Positions 43,636 to 52,857 of a DNA stretch of 64,000 nucleotides are shown piece after piece (positions within the stretch are counted from its first letter, which is position 1; every line of letters starts with the position of its first letter). The position numbers were made by a program, and so were the translations under genes. The notes under the pieces are model-generated. The model saw only the letters and a list, made by a program, of their open reading frames with translations. It did no database searches and was not told the origin of the DNA. The DNA lies in NCBI RefSeq assembly GCF_049310885.1, contig NZ_JBMDYO010000008.1, positions 31,345-95,344 of the forward strand. Reading direction: 5' to 3'. The DNA comes from CAYZJV01 sp049310885 (GTDB taxonomy: Bacteria > Spirochaetota > Spirochaetia > Sphaerochaetales > Sphaerochaetaceae).

Positions 43636-44414
43636 CCGATCTTCCTCATAAGACAATAGTACAGTGGCCCTCGTCCTCCCTCTGTGTCGGGGAGAATGAT
43701 ACTGCCATGAGAGAGTTTTTGAGCAAAAGGTCCGTCGATGGCAATCTCCTCGTAGCGGCCGTCCCTTTTTTTCTCTAGTTTCTGGATAATCTCTTCATTT
43801 TCCTTACTGGAGATACTACAGGTGCTATAGAGGATATATCCACCCAACTTTACAGCCTCCAAAGCGGCCGCAAGCATGGCAAATTGTTGGATAGCTAAAT
43901 GTTTTGTCCTAGAAGGACTCCATTGGGCTAGAGCCTTCGGATCTTGTAGTACATGTCTCTCAGAGGAACATGGTGCATCAAGCAAAACAGCATCATATCG
44001 CTCTTGTTCATAGAGTCCCCATTTTGTTGCATCATGGCTGGTAATGGTAACTCGACTACGTATCTCTTCTGGAAGATAGTGATCTACGACTTTTCTCAAT
44101 CGTCCTCTTCTCTGACTAGAGCGATCGTTGCTGATTAATAGACCTTTTGTCTGCAGCGAGGTTGCAAGGACTAGAGTTTTTCCACCAGGTGCAGCACACA
44201 TATCCAAGACAATATCTCCATCGGAGATAGGAAGACTTCGAGCTGCCAAAATGGAAGCTTCATCCAAATAGTAGCTCTGTGTCAGTCCTTCGGAAAAAGG
44301 GATCGGGTTGGAGGGTTTTAAAAGAGCCTCACGAAGGGTAGGCCATCTTTGGCCATACATGGATTGGTAGAAGGAATCGAATGTCTGTGTATCTTTTTTA
44401 TGTGATGAACCCAT
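43632..44414 (-). CDS. RsmB/RsmF-type RNA cytosine-C5 methyltransferase
   Basis: A 260-residue SAM-dependent methyltransferase of the NOL1/NOP2/Sun family. SAM motif I is VLDMCAAPGGKTLVLA. Motif IV DAPCSSERHVL carries the release cysteine and motif VI YSTCSISSKENEEII the catalytic cysteine, so both cysteines are present. It lacks the N-terminal NusB-like domain of RsmB and the long C-terminal PUA-like domain of RsmF; it is a compact form whose target (rRNA or tRNA) cannot be told. Confidence 0.88.
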   Translation of the reverse strand: MGSSHKKDTQTFDSFYQSMYGQRWPTLREALLKPSNPIPFSEGLTQSYYLDEASILAARSLPISDGDIVLDMCAAPGGKTLVLATSLQTKGLLISNDRSSQRRGRLRKVVDHYLPEEIRSRVTITSHDATKWGLYEQERYDAVLLDAPCSSERHVLQDPKALAQWSPSRTKHLAIQQFAMLAAALEAVKLGGYILYSTCSISSKENEEIIQKLEKKRDGRYEEIAIDGPFAQKLSHGSIILPDTEGGRGPLYYCLMRKIG

Positions 44415-44455
44415 AGCAATACTTTAGCGATGTACAAGCACTCTGTCCAGAACAA

Positions 44456-45127
44456 CTAGGAAGTAAGATGGATCATAAATCCAATACAGAATATTGCACT
44501 GGCGAAGACGCAGAATATATGCCAGATCATGTGGTTATGGGGAATTTGCTTTACCGCATAGAAGATTACTCCAAGGGTATAGAAAATACCTGCAGCCAAT
44601 ATCCACCACAAGAGTCCCGCTGGAAGGTAGGGTACGATTTTGTCCCAGAAGAAAACAATCATCCATCCCATACCCAGATAAAACATTACATGTAGAGGTT
44701 TGAGCCTCTCCCAGAAAAGGAGACTGAATACAATGCCAGCTATTGCGATAGCCCATACGAAGAGTATGAGTCGTATTGCTACAGTAGTACCTATGAATGC
44801 TAATATGGGAGTATAGGTTCCAGCTATAAGAAGGTAGATATTCGCATGATCAAAGACTCTGAAAAGTCTCTTGGCATCACTTTTAGGAACCGAATGATAA
44901 AGAGTCGAAGATGCGTAGAGGAGAATCAGAGTTGCCGCATATACCAACATGCCGACCCAGGTCCTCCCATGGAGAAAGTTTTCTCTCCCTGTAGCGACGA
45001 GAAACAAAAAAACTACTGCTCCAAGAACACCAAGACCATGGCTTAGTGAATTTTCCCTTTCTGCCGCAGCATCCGCATGATTATGTAGGGTGATATGGCG
45101 AGTCAACCATGTTTCGTTTGATTTCAT
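44456..45127 (-). CDS. trhA: Hemolysin III / TrhA (YqfA) family seven-helix membrane protein
   Basis: A 223-residue integral membrane protein with seven hydrophobic segments. The family signatures are ENSLSHGLGVLGAVVFLFL near the N-terminus, STLYHSVPKSDAKRLFRVFDH in the middle and IWHIFCVFASAIFCIGF at the end, placing the conserved Ser, His, Asp and His residues of the PAQR/CREST superfamily. In Gram-positive bacteria and E. coli, members act in membrane energetics or fluidity homeostasis rather than as toxins. Monocistronic by appearance. Confidence 0.88.
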   Translation of the reverse strand: MKSNETWLTRHITLHNHADAAAERENSLSHGLGVLGAVVFLFLVATGRENFLHGRTWVGMLVYAATLILLYASSTLYHSVPKSDAKRLFRVFDHANIYLLIAGTYTPILAFIGTTVAIRLILFVWAIAIAGIVFSLLFWERLKPLHVMFYLGMGWMIVFFWDKIVPYLPAGLLWWILAAGIFYTLGVIFYAVKQIPHNHMIWHIFCVFASAIFCIGFMIHLTS

Positions 45128-45143
45128 TCCAGTAGACTAGCGA

Positions 45144-45186
45144 CAAAATGAAAAAAGGACAATGATATATTTCTACCATTGTCCTT
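45144..45186 (-). terminator. Terminator of the amino-acid ABC transporter operon
   Basis: Read on the minus strand, AAGGACAATG and CATTGTCCTT form a 10-bp stem with a 12-base loop followed by a run of Ts. It lies ~45 bp after the ATPase stop. Confidence 0.9.
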
Positions 45187-45229
45187 AATCACTATTGCTG
45201 TATTACCCTAGTCCATCCTTACTAGTAGG

Positions 45230-45970
45230 TCAGAGGATATGTTCCAAGAACCGTTTTGTCCGATCCGACTTGGGATTTGTGAATAGATTCTTTGGCGTGT
45301 CGATTTCGATGATTTCGCCTTCATCCATGAAAATGACCCGATCTGCTGCAGCTGATGCAAATCCCATCTCATGGCTTACAATTAACATGGTCATTCCCGA
45401 TTTTGCTAATGAGAGCATGACATCCAAGACCTCTTTGATCATTTCGGGGTCTAGTGCACTTGTAGGTTCATCGAACAACATGACTTTGGGGTTCATGGCG
45501 AGTGCACGGGCAATCGCCACCCGTTGCTGCTGTCCTCCCGAGAGCTGATTGGGATGACTATCAGCCTTCTCAGATAAGCCAACCTTTGCAAGCAATTGCT
45601 TTCCAAGTTCTTCAGCCTTGGTTTTCGACATTCCTTTCACCTTAATAGGGCCTAGTGTAATGTTCTCCATTACCGATAAATGAGGGAAAAGGTTGAAGTT
45701 TTGGAATACCATACCAACTTCTTCCCGGATCTTGCGTATATCGGCATGTCCGGTAACCTCATCCTCGTCAATGAAGATACGGCCAGAGGTGGGAATCTCC
45801 AATTTGTTGATTGTCCTAAGCAAGGTACTCTTACCACTTCCTGAAGGACCAATGATAAGAACCACCTCTCCCTGTTCTACAGAGAGTGATGCGTTTTTTA
45901 CTGCATGTAAAGTTTCTTTCTTTGTGGTGATATAATCCTTACAAAGATTTTCAATCCGTATTCTAGCCAT
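45230..45970 (-). CDS. Polar amino-acid ABC transporter ATPase
   Basis: A 246-residue ABC ATPase of the GlnQ/HisP class. Walker A GPSGSGKSTLLRTIN, Q-loop MVFQNFNLFPHLSV, signature LSGGQQQRVAIARALAM, Walker B KVMLFDEPTSALDPE, H-loop MLIVSHEMGFA. The MVFQNFNLFPH string is diagnostic for amino-acid importers. ATG 45970 is chosen because the conserved domain starts there; it overlaps the permease stop by 8 bp. The ArgR-like sites before the first gene suggest arginine or a related amino acid as substrate. Confidence 0.93.
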   Translation of the reverse strand: MARIRIENLCKDYITTKKETLHAVKNASLSVEQGEVVLIIGPSGSGKSTLLRTINKLEIPTSGRIFIDEDEVTGHADIRKIREEVGMVFQNFNLFPHLSVMENITLGPIKVKGMSKTKAEELGKQLLAKVGLSEKADSHPNQLSGGQQQRVAIARALAMNPKVMLFDEPTSALDPEMIKEVLDVMLSLAKSGMTMLIVSHEMGFASAAADRVIFMDEGEIIEIDTPKNLFTNPKSDRTKRFLEHIL

Positions 45971-46829
45971 TTCTATGCAACCTCTCTTCAAGCATTCCTA
46001 CCAAACGTGATAGCAAAAGCGTTATCACCAGATAGACCAGTGCGACAATCAACATGGTCTCCAAGGAGAGAAAGGTCCTTGAAATATATTCTCGTCCCTT
46101 TCTGAGAATATCACTAAGGGCTATAGTTGAGACCAAGGATGAATCCTTGAGCATGGAAATGAACTCATTACCGATTGCGGGCAATACCACTTTAATTGTC
46201 TGTGGAAGAATTATATAGCGGAATGCTTGTCCGCGTGATAATCCGAGTGCTATTGCAGCCTCCATCTGACCTTTTGGGATTGCCTGTATACCAGCTCTTA
46301 CGATTTCTCCCATATAAGCACCGAAACAGATAGACAATGCTGCTACAGCGGCTGACATTCCTTCAATCTGGAACAATCTTCCCATTGCATAGTAGATGAA
46401 AATCAATTGAACGAGTAGAGGAATTCCACGGATGAATTCTACATAAACACCACTGATCATATTCACCAAGCGGCTTTTCGAGACACTACCTAATCCAGTG
46501 AACAGACCAATAAAAATTGCACCTAGAATCGCAAGGATGGTTACTTGGAAAGTAGTAGGAGCTCCTTTTATCACTACAAGGAAGATTGCCCTATATGGTT
46601 CGGGAAAGAAGATAACCAATGAACCCAATAAAACGATCGCAAGAGCGAACGTGATTCGCCAGGAATTGAATACATGGTTGTCATTCTTATTGGGTATCAA
46701 AACCCCATCTGTCATTTGGATGGCAGTGGGGACCTTCTTCTCAATATCATTTTTGGGGACCGATACCACCTGTTTCGCAATAGAAGGGCGAGAATCGTAA
46801 GATGAGTCGGATGTATTGTTTTTTTCCAT
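45963..46829 (-). CDS. Polar amino-acid ABC transporter permease
   Basis: A 288-residue inner-membrane permease of the HisMQ/GlnP type. A ~50-residue hydrophilic N-terminal extension precedes the first helix (ITFALAIVLLGSLVIFF). The permease core begins GAPTTFQVTILAILGAIFIG, with VEFIRGIPLLVQLIFIYYAMG and the EAA loop EAAIALGLSRGQAFRYIILP, which contacts the ATPase. ATG 46829 has AGAGG upstream. A single permease gene implies a homodimeric channel. Confidence 0.93.
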   Translation of the reverse strand: MEKNNTSDSSYDSRPSIAKQVVSVPKNDIEKKVPTAIQMTDGVLIPNKNDNHVFNSWRITFALAIVLLGSLVIFFPEPYRAIFLVVIKGAPTTFQVTILAILGAIFIGLFTGLGSVSKSRLVNMISGVYVEFIRGIPLLVQLIFIYYAMGRLFQIEGMSAAVAALSICFGAYMGEIVRAGIQAIPKGQMEAAIALGLSRGQAFRYIILPQTIKVVLPAIGNEFISMLKDSSLVSTIALSDILRKGREYISRTFLSLETMLIVALVYLVITLLLSRLVGMLEERLHRNG

Positions 46830-46850
46830 AAGACCTCTACAATAGGGCAA

Positions 46851-46875
46851 ACCGAAGCCTAGGAAAGACTTCGGT
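46851..46875 (-). other. Hairpin between binding-protein and permease genes
   Basis: ACCGAAG and CTTCGGT form a 7-bp stem with an 11-base loop in the 68-bp gap downstream of the binding-protein gene. Such stem-loops typically protect the upstream mRNA, or partly terminate, so that the binding protein is made in excess over the membrane parts. Confidence 0.55.
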
Positions 46876-46897
46876 CAACCTTTTGAACGAAAGACGA

Positions 46898-47650
46898 TTA
46901 CAGTATATTCCACTTGTCTTTCAAAGCTGCAATCGTTCCATCAGCTTCAAGGGCTGCAATGTTTTCGTTGATGATATTGAGTAATTCGGTGTTCCCTTTC
47001 TTTACTGCCATGGCAATCTGTTCAACATCTCCATCAAGAGAACCGCTCGCATTGAGCTTATTGGCATAATTTTCATTGGCAAGTACAAAATCGGCAGCGA
47101 TGATGGAGTCAGCTACCACCGCATCAAGATTCTGGTTGAGCAGATCTTCTACAGCAAGCCCGATCTCATCGTATGCTTTGACGGTGACACCAGGAATCTT
47201 TTCAACAGCAAAGTGACCGGTAGTACCAATCTGTACACCTACAGTCTTGCCAGAGAGATCTTTTTCATCGGAGATTCCAGTTGAAGAGTTGTTTACGATA
47301 ATGGATTGTGTAACTTCAAGAATTGGAGTAGTGAAGTCCATGGTTGCCTTTCTTTCTTCAAGGACAGTCACTCCAGAGGCAACAGCATCATAGGCTCCGT
47401 TATTGAGTCCAGCGAAAATACCATCCCAAGCTACATTCCTAACGGTCATGGGTATGCCAGAACGTTCGCTCATCGCAGCGATAAGATCGATTTCAAAACC
47501 GACAATTTCACCATTTTCATCTACGAATTCAAGTGGTGGCCATGTACAGTCGGAACCGAAAACGTATCCTTCAGATTCTTTCGCTCCACCAGCAAAAAGA
47601 ATAGATACGAACATCAACATGGTAGCACATACAAGCAGTGTCTTTTTCAT
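46898..47650 (-). CDS. Periplasmic amino-acid-binding protein (SBP family 3)
   Basis: A 250-residue solute-binding protein. The signal peptide MKKTLLVCATMLMFVSILFA is followed by GGAKESEG; no cysteine stands at a lipobox position, so it is predicted to be a soluble, signal-peptidase-I-cleaved protein. The SBP_bac_3 fold shows in FEIDLIAAMSERSGIPM, YDAVASGVTVLEERKATMDF and GKTVGVQIGTTGHFAVEKI. ATG 47650 follows GGAGG. It is the first gene of the ABC operon. Confidence 0.92.
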   Translation of the reverse strand: MKKTLLVCATMLMFVSILFAGGAKESEGYVFGSDCTWPPLEFVDENGEIVGFEIDLIAAMSERSGIPMTVRNVAWDGIFAGLNNGAYDAVASGVTVLEERKATMDFTTPILEVTQSIIVNNSSTGISDEKDLSGKTVGVQIGTTGHFAVEKIPGVTVKAYDEIGLAVEDLLNQNLDAVVADSIIAADFVLANENYANKLNASGSLDGDVEQIAMAVKKGNTELLNIINENIAALEADGTIAALKDKWNIL

Positions 47651-47681
47651 AACAACCTCCAATAAAGATACAGATTGCCAG

Positions 47682-47731
47682 AATTTACATAATTATGCAT
47701 TGAATGTCAATGAGATTTGTATAAATATTCA
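47682..47731 (-). promoter_or_regulatory. Promoter and paired ArgR-box-like sites of the amino-acid ABC operon
   Basis: On the minus strand a TTGACA (47705-47710) lies 17 bp from TAAATT (47682-47687). Forward-strand boxes TACATAATTATGCA (47686-47699) and TGTATAAATATTCA (47718-47731) flank the -35, start-to-start 32 bp apart, the same spacing as the argG pair. A regulator bound here would occlude the promoter. Confidence 0.6.
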
Positions 47732-48187
47732 CAAAATGGCAGTAAATACGACTCCAGTAACCAATCCGACTACGGTACCACCGATTACTTGGATAAAACT
47801 ATGGCCAAGCATAGTCTTGAGATTTTCGGGAGTAAATTCACCATCAGCATGGATCTGTGCAAGCAGTCTACTCCATTCATTTATCACTTCCGCCTGTTTG
47901 CCGGCTGCTCTTCTAATCCCCATAGCGTCATGCATGATTATCAAGCTAAAAGTGATTGCGATGGCAAAGGCCATACTGGTAACACCCTCGGTCATGAATA
48001 TGCTCGTACAGAGTGCTACTACCATTGCAGTGTGAGAGGAGGGCATCCCTCCAGTACTGAAAAACAGTTCGGCTTGGAATTTTCGTTCAAATGGCCAAAG
48101 CAGGAAAGGTTTGAGGAACTGAGCTACGAATGCCCCAGCCAGTGCTGCTATCAACGGTCGGTTTGAAAGAATTATTTCCATATCCAT
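47729..48187 (-). CDS. Divergent PAP2-family membrane protein (COG1963 type)
   Basis: A 152-residue membrane protein with about four helices. The signature GGMPSSHTAMVVAL carries the Ser-His pair, and MHDAMGIRRAAGKQAEVIN follows, both typical of the 'divergent PAP2' group related to acid phosphatases and vanadium haloperoxidases. The enzymatic role of this group is not firmly known; a lipid- or undecaprenyl-phosphate-related phosphatase is possible. The start is taken at ATG 48187 (or 48181) by family alignment; the ribosome-binding site is weak. Its 3' end overlaps an ArgR-like box of the next operon. Confidence 0.8.
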   Translation of the reverse strand: MDMEIILSNRPLIAALAGAFVAQFLKPFLLWPFERKFQAELFFSTGGMPSSHTAMVVALCTSIFMTEGVTSMAFAIAITFSLIIMHDAMGIRRAAGKQAEVINEWSRLLAQIHADGEFTPENLKTMLGHSFIQVIGGTVVGLVTGVVFTAIL

Positions 48188-48269
48188 ATAAATTACTTTA
48201 CTGCATTTCGCTTGCGTTCGGCAATATGGGCTTGCAATTGATAGCGAATAGTCTGTACAAATTGAAGTA

Positions 48270-49448
48270 ATGAAAACAGACCGATCGGCATCATTGCAAA
48301 CTCTGATTATCAATATGGCCTCATTTTGGGCACAATTTGCCATTTCTATGGTCAATCTTGCTCTCGTGTACCATATGAGGTTGGCTTTCAATCTCTCTGC
48401 CCAAATGGTAGGACTCTCCGCGGCTATTTATACATCAACCTATTTTGCTTGTTGTCTCCTGCTGGGTCCATTTGCATCACGGCTAAAACCTCGTCATAGT
48501 GTCGAGCTTTCGATGGTTGGCATGTCATTTGCAACCTTCATCGTAATGACCACAAAGACAGTTATTATTGCCTATCTGGCCTTGGTTCTCTATGGAATCG
48601 CTATGTCATTTTTGTGGCCTCAGATTGAGGGATGGCTTGCCAGAGGGAAAGAGGGTAGGGCTCTCAATCGTGCAACATCTTCTTTCAATGTTTCATGGTC
48701 CTTGGGTGCCGCACTCTCGCCTTTTTTGACTGGCATTCTACTCGAACACGCCACAGGTACGCCCTTATTAGCTGGTATAATACTCTTTATCCTTGTGTTT
48801 CTTATTGTAAAAGTAGCGACTATGCTGGTACCTGGAATCCGAGCTGTGGTATCGGAAAAGCAAAATCTCCACCAGACTGAAATGGTAGATTCTAGTACAC
48901 CTCTGCGTTTCTTGTCTTGGGCGGGAGTGCTTACGGTCTATGCCTCCTTGGCCGTGACTCTTACGATTTTTCCCCTTCATGCTATGGATAATCTTCCCTT
49001 CTCCGAATCAATAGTAGGATTTCTCCTCTTCGTAAGAGGTATCTCGACTGTAGGAATGTTTGTAGTGATGGGAAAAACAAGTATATGGCACTTTAATAAG
49101 CATATTGTCCTTATTACCCAAATTCTGGTGGCTATGATTTGTCTGTTCGGTACCATAATAGAAGGAGTTGGGGGGCATATCCTATTTTTTTTCCTATTCG
49201 GAATATTATTCTCCATGTCCTATTCATACAGTATCTTCCATGGTGCTTCCGGTAGCGTTAATAGATCCCATAGAATGTTGCTCCATGAGGTATTGCTCAC
49301 CATCGGTACCGTTGTTGGCTCGGTAGTGGGGGGAACAATTTACCAATATCTGGATTTCGCCACGGTATTGTACGCATGCGCAGCGTTAGTTATGGTCCCT
49401 GTACTTGGATCATGGGTGTTTGGTTTGCTGGGTATAAAGCGTGTATAA
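48270..49448 (+). CDS. Major facilitator superfamily transporter
   Basis: A 392-residue protein with twelve hydrophobic segments, beginning LIINMASFWAQFAISMVNLA. The loop 2-3 region (LLLGPFASRLKPRHSVELSM) resembles the MFS motif A position in a degenerate form. Helix 4-5 sequence SFNVSWSLGAALSPFLTGIL is typical of drug or sugar MFS carriers. Substrate unknown. Divergent from the PAP2-like gene and 71 bp before the aconitase gene. Confidence 0.8.
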   Translation: MKTDRSASLQTLIINMASFWAQFAISMVNLALVYHMRLAFNLSAQMVGLSAAIYTSTYFACCLLLGPFASRLKPRHSVELSMVGMSFATFIVMTTKTVIIAYLALVLYGIAMSFLWPQIEGWLARGKEGRALNRATSSFNVSWSLGAALSPFLTGILLEHATGTPLLAGIILFILVFLIVKVATMLVPGIRAVVSEKQNLHQTEMVDSSTPLRFLSWAGVLTVYASLAVTLTIFPLHAMDNLPFSESIVGFLLFVRGISTVGMFVVMGKTSIWHFNKHIVLITQILVAMICLFGTIIEGVGGHILFFFLFGILFSMSYSYSIFHGASGSVNRSHRMLLHEVLLTIGTVVGSVVGGTIYQYLDFATVLYACAALVMVPVLGSWVFGLLGIKRV

Positions 49449-49519
49449 CCTACATCCCCTGTACTAAATCGGCACTTTACGGCATGATAAGCCTATACAA
49501 TATAGATTAGGAGTTATGA

Positions 49520-51469
49520 ATGGGTTCTACTTTGGCATACAAGATCTTGCGTGAGCATTTGATTGAAGGTGAGCTGGTGGCAGGCAAAGATATTGCTATC
49601 CGCATTGACCAGACCCTTACACAAGATGCGACAGGAACCATGGCCTATCTGCAATTTGAATCGATGGGTCTTGATAGAGTGCAAAACGAACTGGCCGTCA
49701 GTTATGTCGACCATAACACCATCCAAGTCGGATTTGAGAATGCAGATGATCACCGATATCTGCAAAGTGTAGCCCAACGTTACGGTATAGTGTTTTCCAG
49801 ACCGGGAAACGGTATTTGCCATCAGGTCCATCTTGAACGGTTTGGTCTCCCAGGCAAAACTCTCTTGGGTTCAGACTCCCATACTCCGACAGGAGGGGGT
49901 TTGGGCATGATCGCAATTGGTGCGGGAGGGCTCGATATTGCTGTTGCCATGGGCGGAGGAGCTTTTCATCTGGTTGCTCCTAAAGTTATTGAAATTCGAC
50001 TTTCAGGAAAATTACGTCCTTGGGTATCGGCAAAAGATGTGATCCTCACTGTACTTGAACGGTATGGGGTCAAAGGGAATGTCAACTGTGTATTCGAATA
50101 TACAGGGGAGGGGGTGAAGACACTCTCAGTTCCCGAGCGTGCGACAATCTGTAATATGGGAGCTGAATGTGGAGTAACTACTTCATTATTCCCCTCTGAT
50201 GAACATACTAGGCAATTTTTGGAAGCTCAAGGACGGGTTGCGGGGTATCGCTCAATGGAAGCAGATTCCGATGCCTCATATGATGGTCTTTTCGAAATCG
50301 ATCTAGCGACCGTAGTTCCTAAGACAGCAGCTCCTCACTCACCTGGTAATATCGTAGATGTCGCACAGTTGAAAGGTCTCCGTGTTGACCAGGTGTTGAT
50401 CGGATCTTGCACCAATAGTTCATATGCGGAGCTACATCGAGTGGCTCAAATCTTAGATGGGCATACCGTTGCCTCGAATGTAAGTTTGGGAATAGCGCCT
50501 GGTTCCCGAGAAGTGATGCTTATGTTGGCTAAGGATGGATCTTTAGGTAAACTCATTGCTTCAGGGGCAAGGATATTGGAGAGTGCTTGTGGTTTCTGTA
50601 TCGGTAACCATCAAAGTCCTGGCTCAAATGCAGTCTCCTTACGTACGAACAATAGAAACTTTGAGGGCCGGAGCGGCACAAAAAGTGCACAGGTCTATCT
50701 GGTTAGCCCAGAGACAGCTGCACTCAGCGCGATATCGGGAGAATTCACCAACCCTATCTCAAATCATGGTATCGCCTATCCAGATCCAGCTAAAACTGAT
50801 GTCTTTATTGTAGACGATGGTCTTCTGGTGTTTCCTCCAGAAGATGGAAATTCAGTCGAGGTTCTCAGGGGGCCGAATATTGGAAATCCACCTGCGAGTT
50901 CTCCTCTGGAAGACCATATTTCCGGTGTTTGTACGCTCAAGGCGGGTGACAAGATCACCACAGATCATATTATGCCAGCAGGAGCACGATTGAAATATCG
51001 TTCGAATATACCAGCTTATGCAAAGTATACGTTTGAGGGTGTCGACTCCTCTTTCCATGATCGTGCGATGGACAATAAAAATAAATCGATTGCAAATATC
51101 GTTGTCGCAGGCGTTTCTTACGGTCAGGGTAGCAGTCGGGAGCATGCAGCGATTTGTCCAATGTATCTGGGGGTGAAAGTGGTTATCGCAAAATCATTCG
51201 AGCGTATCCATCAGGCTAACCTATGTAATTTTGGCATTCTCCCACTTGAATTTATCAGTGATGACGATTATGGAAAAGTTGAACAGGGCGATGAACTCGA
51301 ATTAATTGGCGTAATCGATTCTCTGGAAAAGATGGTAAACGAAGGTACTCCCATTACCATCTACAATAGGACACGGACTATTGAATTCGCTGTTCAAGCG
51401 AATATTACCCCACGACAGTTGGCCTTATTGAAAGCAGGTGGGTTGCTTAATTTTACTAAGAATGTATAA
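49520..51469 (+). CDS. Aconitate hydratase
   Basis: A 649-residue [4Fe-4S] enzyme that interconverts citrate and isocitrate. Cluster ligands are in LIGSCTNSSYAEL and ESACGFCIGNHQSPG. The active-site region GSDSHTPTGGGLGMIAIGAGG is near the N-terminus, and the swivel domain has GVSYGQGSSREHAAICP. At ~650 residues it belongs to the shorter anaerobe-type aconitases rather than the ~890-residue AcnA. ATG 49520 follows GGAG. Convergent with citrate synthase: the two first reactions of the oxidative TCA branch lie side by side. Confidence 0.92.
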   Translation: MGSTLAYKILREHLIEGELVAGKDIAIRIDQTLTQDATGTMAYLQFESMGLDRVQNELAVSYVDHNTIQVGFENADDHRYLQSVAQRYGIVFSRPGNGICHQVHLERFGLPGKTLLGSDSHTPTGGGLGMIAIGAGGLDIAVAMGGGAFHLVAPKVIEIRLSGKLRPWVSAKDVILTVLERYGVKGNVNCVFEYTGEGVKTLSVPERATICNMGAECGVTTSLFPSDEHTRQFLEAQGRVAGYRSMEADSDASYDGLFEIDLATVVPKTAAPHSPGNIVDVAQLKGLRVDQVLIGSCTNSSYAELHRVAQILDGHTVASNVSLGIAPGSREVMLMLAKDGSLGKLIASGARILESACGFCIGNHQSPGSNAVSLRTNNRNFEGRSGTKSAQVYLVSPETAALSAISGEFTNPISNHGIAYPDPAKTDVFIVDDGLLVFPPEDGNSVEVLRGPNIGNPPASSPLEDHISGVCTLKAGDKITTDHIMPAGARLKYRSNIPAYAKYTFEGVDSSFHDRAMDNKNKSIANIVVAGVSYGQGSSREHAAICPMYLGVKVVIAKSFERIHQANLCNFGILPLEFISDDDYGKVEQGDELELIGVIDSLEKMVNEGTPITIYNRTRTIEFAVQANITPRQLALLKAGGLLNFTKNV

Positions 51470-51474
51470 CCCAA

Positions 51475-51511
51475 ACAAAGAAAACCTGCCAGGATTAATC
51501 CTTGGCAGGTT
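51475..51511 (-). terminator. Terminator between aconitase and citrate synthase
   Basis: AACCTGCCA and TGGCAGGTT flank GGATTAATCCT, itself partly self-complementary. On the minus strand the stem is followed by TTTTCTTTG, so it mainly ends the citrate synthase transcript; it may work weakly in the other direction. Confidence 0.8.
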
Positions 51512-51538
51512 CATGGTGATACGACGGGCGACTGCGAT

Positions 51539-52831
51539 TTAGCGGTCGCTCAAATTTTGTACCTTTCTGACATATGGTCCACTGTAGACCTGACGAGGCC
51601 TTCCAATCTTTCCGTACGGATCCTTCTTCCACTCCAACCAGTGTGCTATCCATCCGGGTAGTCTGCCCATAGCGAACATGCAGGTGAACATATTTGTGGG
51701 AATACCCATTCTTCGGAAAATGAGTCCCGTATAGAAGTCAACATTGGGATAGAGGCTACGTTCCTTGAAATATTCATCATTGACTGCGGCATCTTCCAAC
51801 TCAAGGGCAAGATCCAAGAGAGGATCATGTTCACCATGCTCGGATAGAACTTCCTTGCAGAGCTTTTTCGCAATCTTTGCTCGAGGATCGTAGGTCTTGT
51901 AGACACGATGCCCGAATCCCATAAGGAGAATTTCCTTATTCTTCGCTTTCTCCACAATTTCCTGGGCTGTCCATCCGTTCGCATGGGCGGTTTCCAACAT
52001 CTCTATTACAGCTTGGTTAGCTCCTCCATGCTTATAACCCCAAAGAGCGCAAATTCCTGCAGAAATCGAAGCATATAAATTTGCCTCGCTACTAGCTATA
52101 AGCCGAACAGCTGTAGTACTACAATTCTGTTCATGGTCAGCGTGGAGAATCAACAATTGGTTGAGTGCCTTTACATGTAGTGGGTTGATCTGGTAGTCGA
52201 TCACAGGAGATTTGAACATCATATTAAGGAAGTTTTCGCAATAACTATATTTGTAGGAAGGATTCACGAATTCTTCACCTTTCATATGACGATAGGTGAA
52301 TGCAGTAATTGTTCTGATCTTCGATACAAGGCGGGTAACTGCGAAGTCGACCTGAAGTTCAGGGTCAATGTCATCCATTTCCGGGTAGAATGCCGATAAT
52401 GATACAGACATGGCGGCAAGCACCGACATCGGATGAGCATCAAAAGGATATCCCCTGAAGAAATTTTGCATATCAAAGTGCAGTAATGATTCTTTATTGA
52501 GTAGCTCTGCATAATGCTTCCGTTCTTCTGCATTCGGAAGCTCACCTTTGATGAGCAAATACGCAACTTCAACGAAATCACAATTTTCTACGAGATCTTC
52601 AATATCATATCCTCGGTACCTAAGGATTCCCTGCTCACCATTCACATAACAGATCGAGCTGGTACAACTTCCTGTATTGACGAATCCAGGATCGTAAGTA
52701 ATATACCCGGTCTCTTTCCTGAGGGCATGGATATCTATCGATTTTGCCCCCATATTATCGGTAATTACCGGAACTTGAATGGGTTCCTGATCTGGTAAAG
52801 ACAGCGTAGCGAACTCTTTATTGATCTCCAT
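51539..52831 (-). CDS. gltA: Citrate synthase
   Basis: A 430-residue type II citrate synthase that condenses acetyl-CoA and oxaloacetate. Catalytic residues are visible in LILHADHEQNCSTTAVRL (His), GFGHRVYKTYDPRAKI (His) and YPNVDFYTGLIFR (Asp). The N-terminal beta domain has DPGFVNTGSCTSSICYV and LRYRGYDIEDL. ATG 52831 has GGAGG upstream. It follows the beta-hydroxyacid dehydrogenase gene by 26 bp on the same strand. With the aconitase it probably feeds 2-oxoglutarate/glutamate synthesis. Confidence 0.95.
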   Translation of the reverse strand: MEINKEFATLSLPDQEPIQVPVITDNMGAKSIDIHALRKETGYITYDPGFVNTGSCTSSICYVNGEQGILRYRGYDIEDLVENCDFVEVAYLLIKGELPNAEERKHYAELLNKESLLHFDMQNFFRGYPFDAHPMSVLAAMSVSLSAFYPEMDDIDPELQVDFAVTRLVSKIRTITAFTYRHMKGEEFVNPSYKYSYCENFLNMMFKSPVIDYQINPLHVKALNQLLILHADHEQNCSTTAVRLIASSEANLYASISAGICALWGYKHGGANQAVIEMLETAHANGWTAQEIVEKAKNKEILLMGFGHRVYKTYDPRAKIAKKLCKEVLSEHGEHDPLLDLALELEDAAVNDEYFKERSLYPNVDFYTGLIFRRMGIPTNMFTCMFAMGRLPGWIAHWLEWKKDPYGKIGRPRQVYSGPYVRKVQNLSDR

Positions 52832-52857
52832 ATTGCCTCCTTGCATGTATGACGAAA

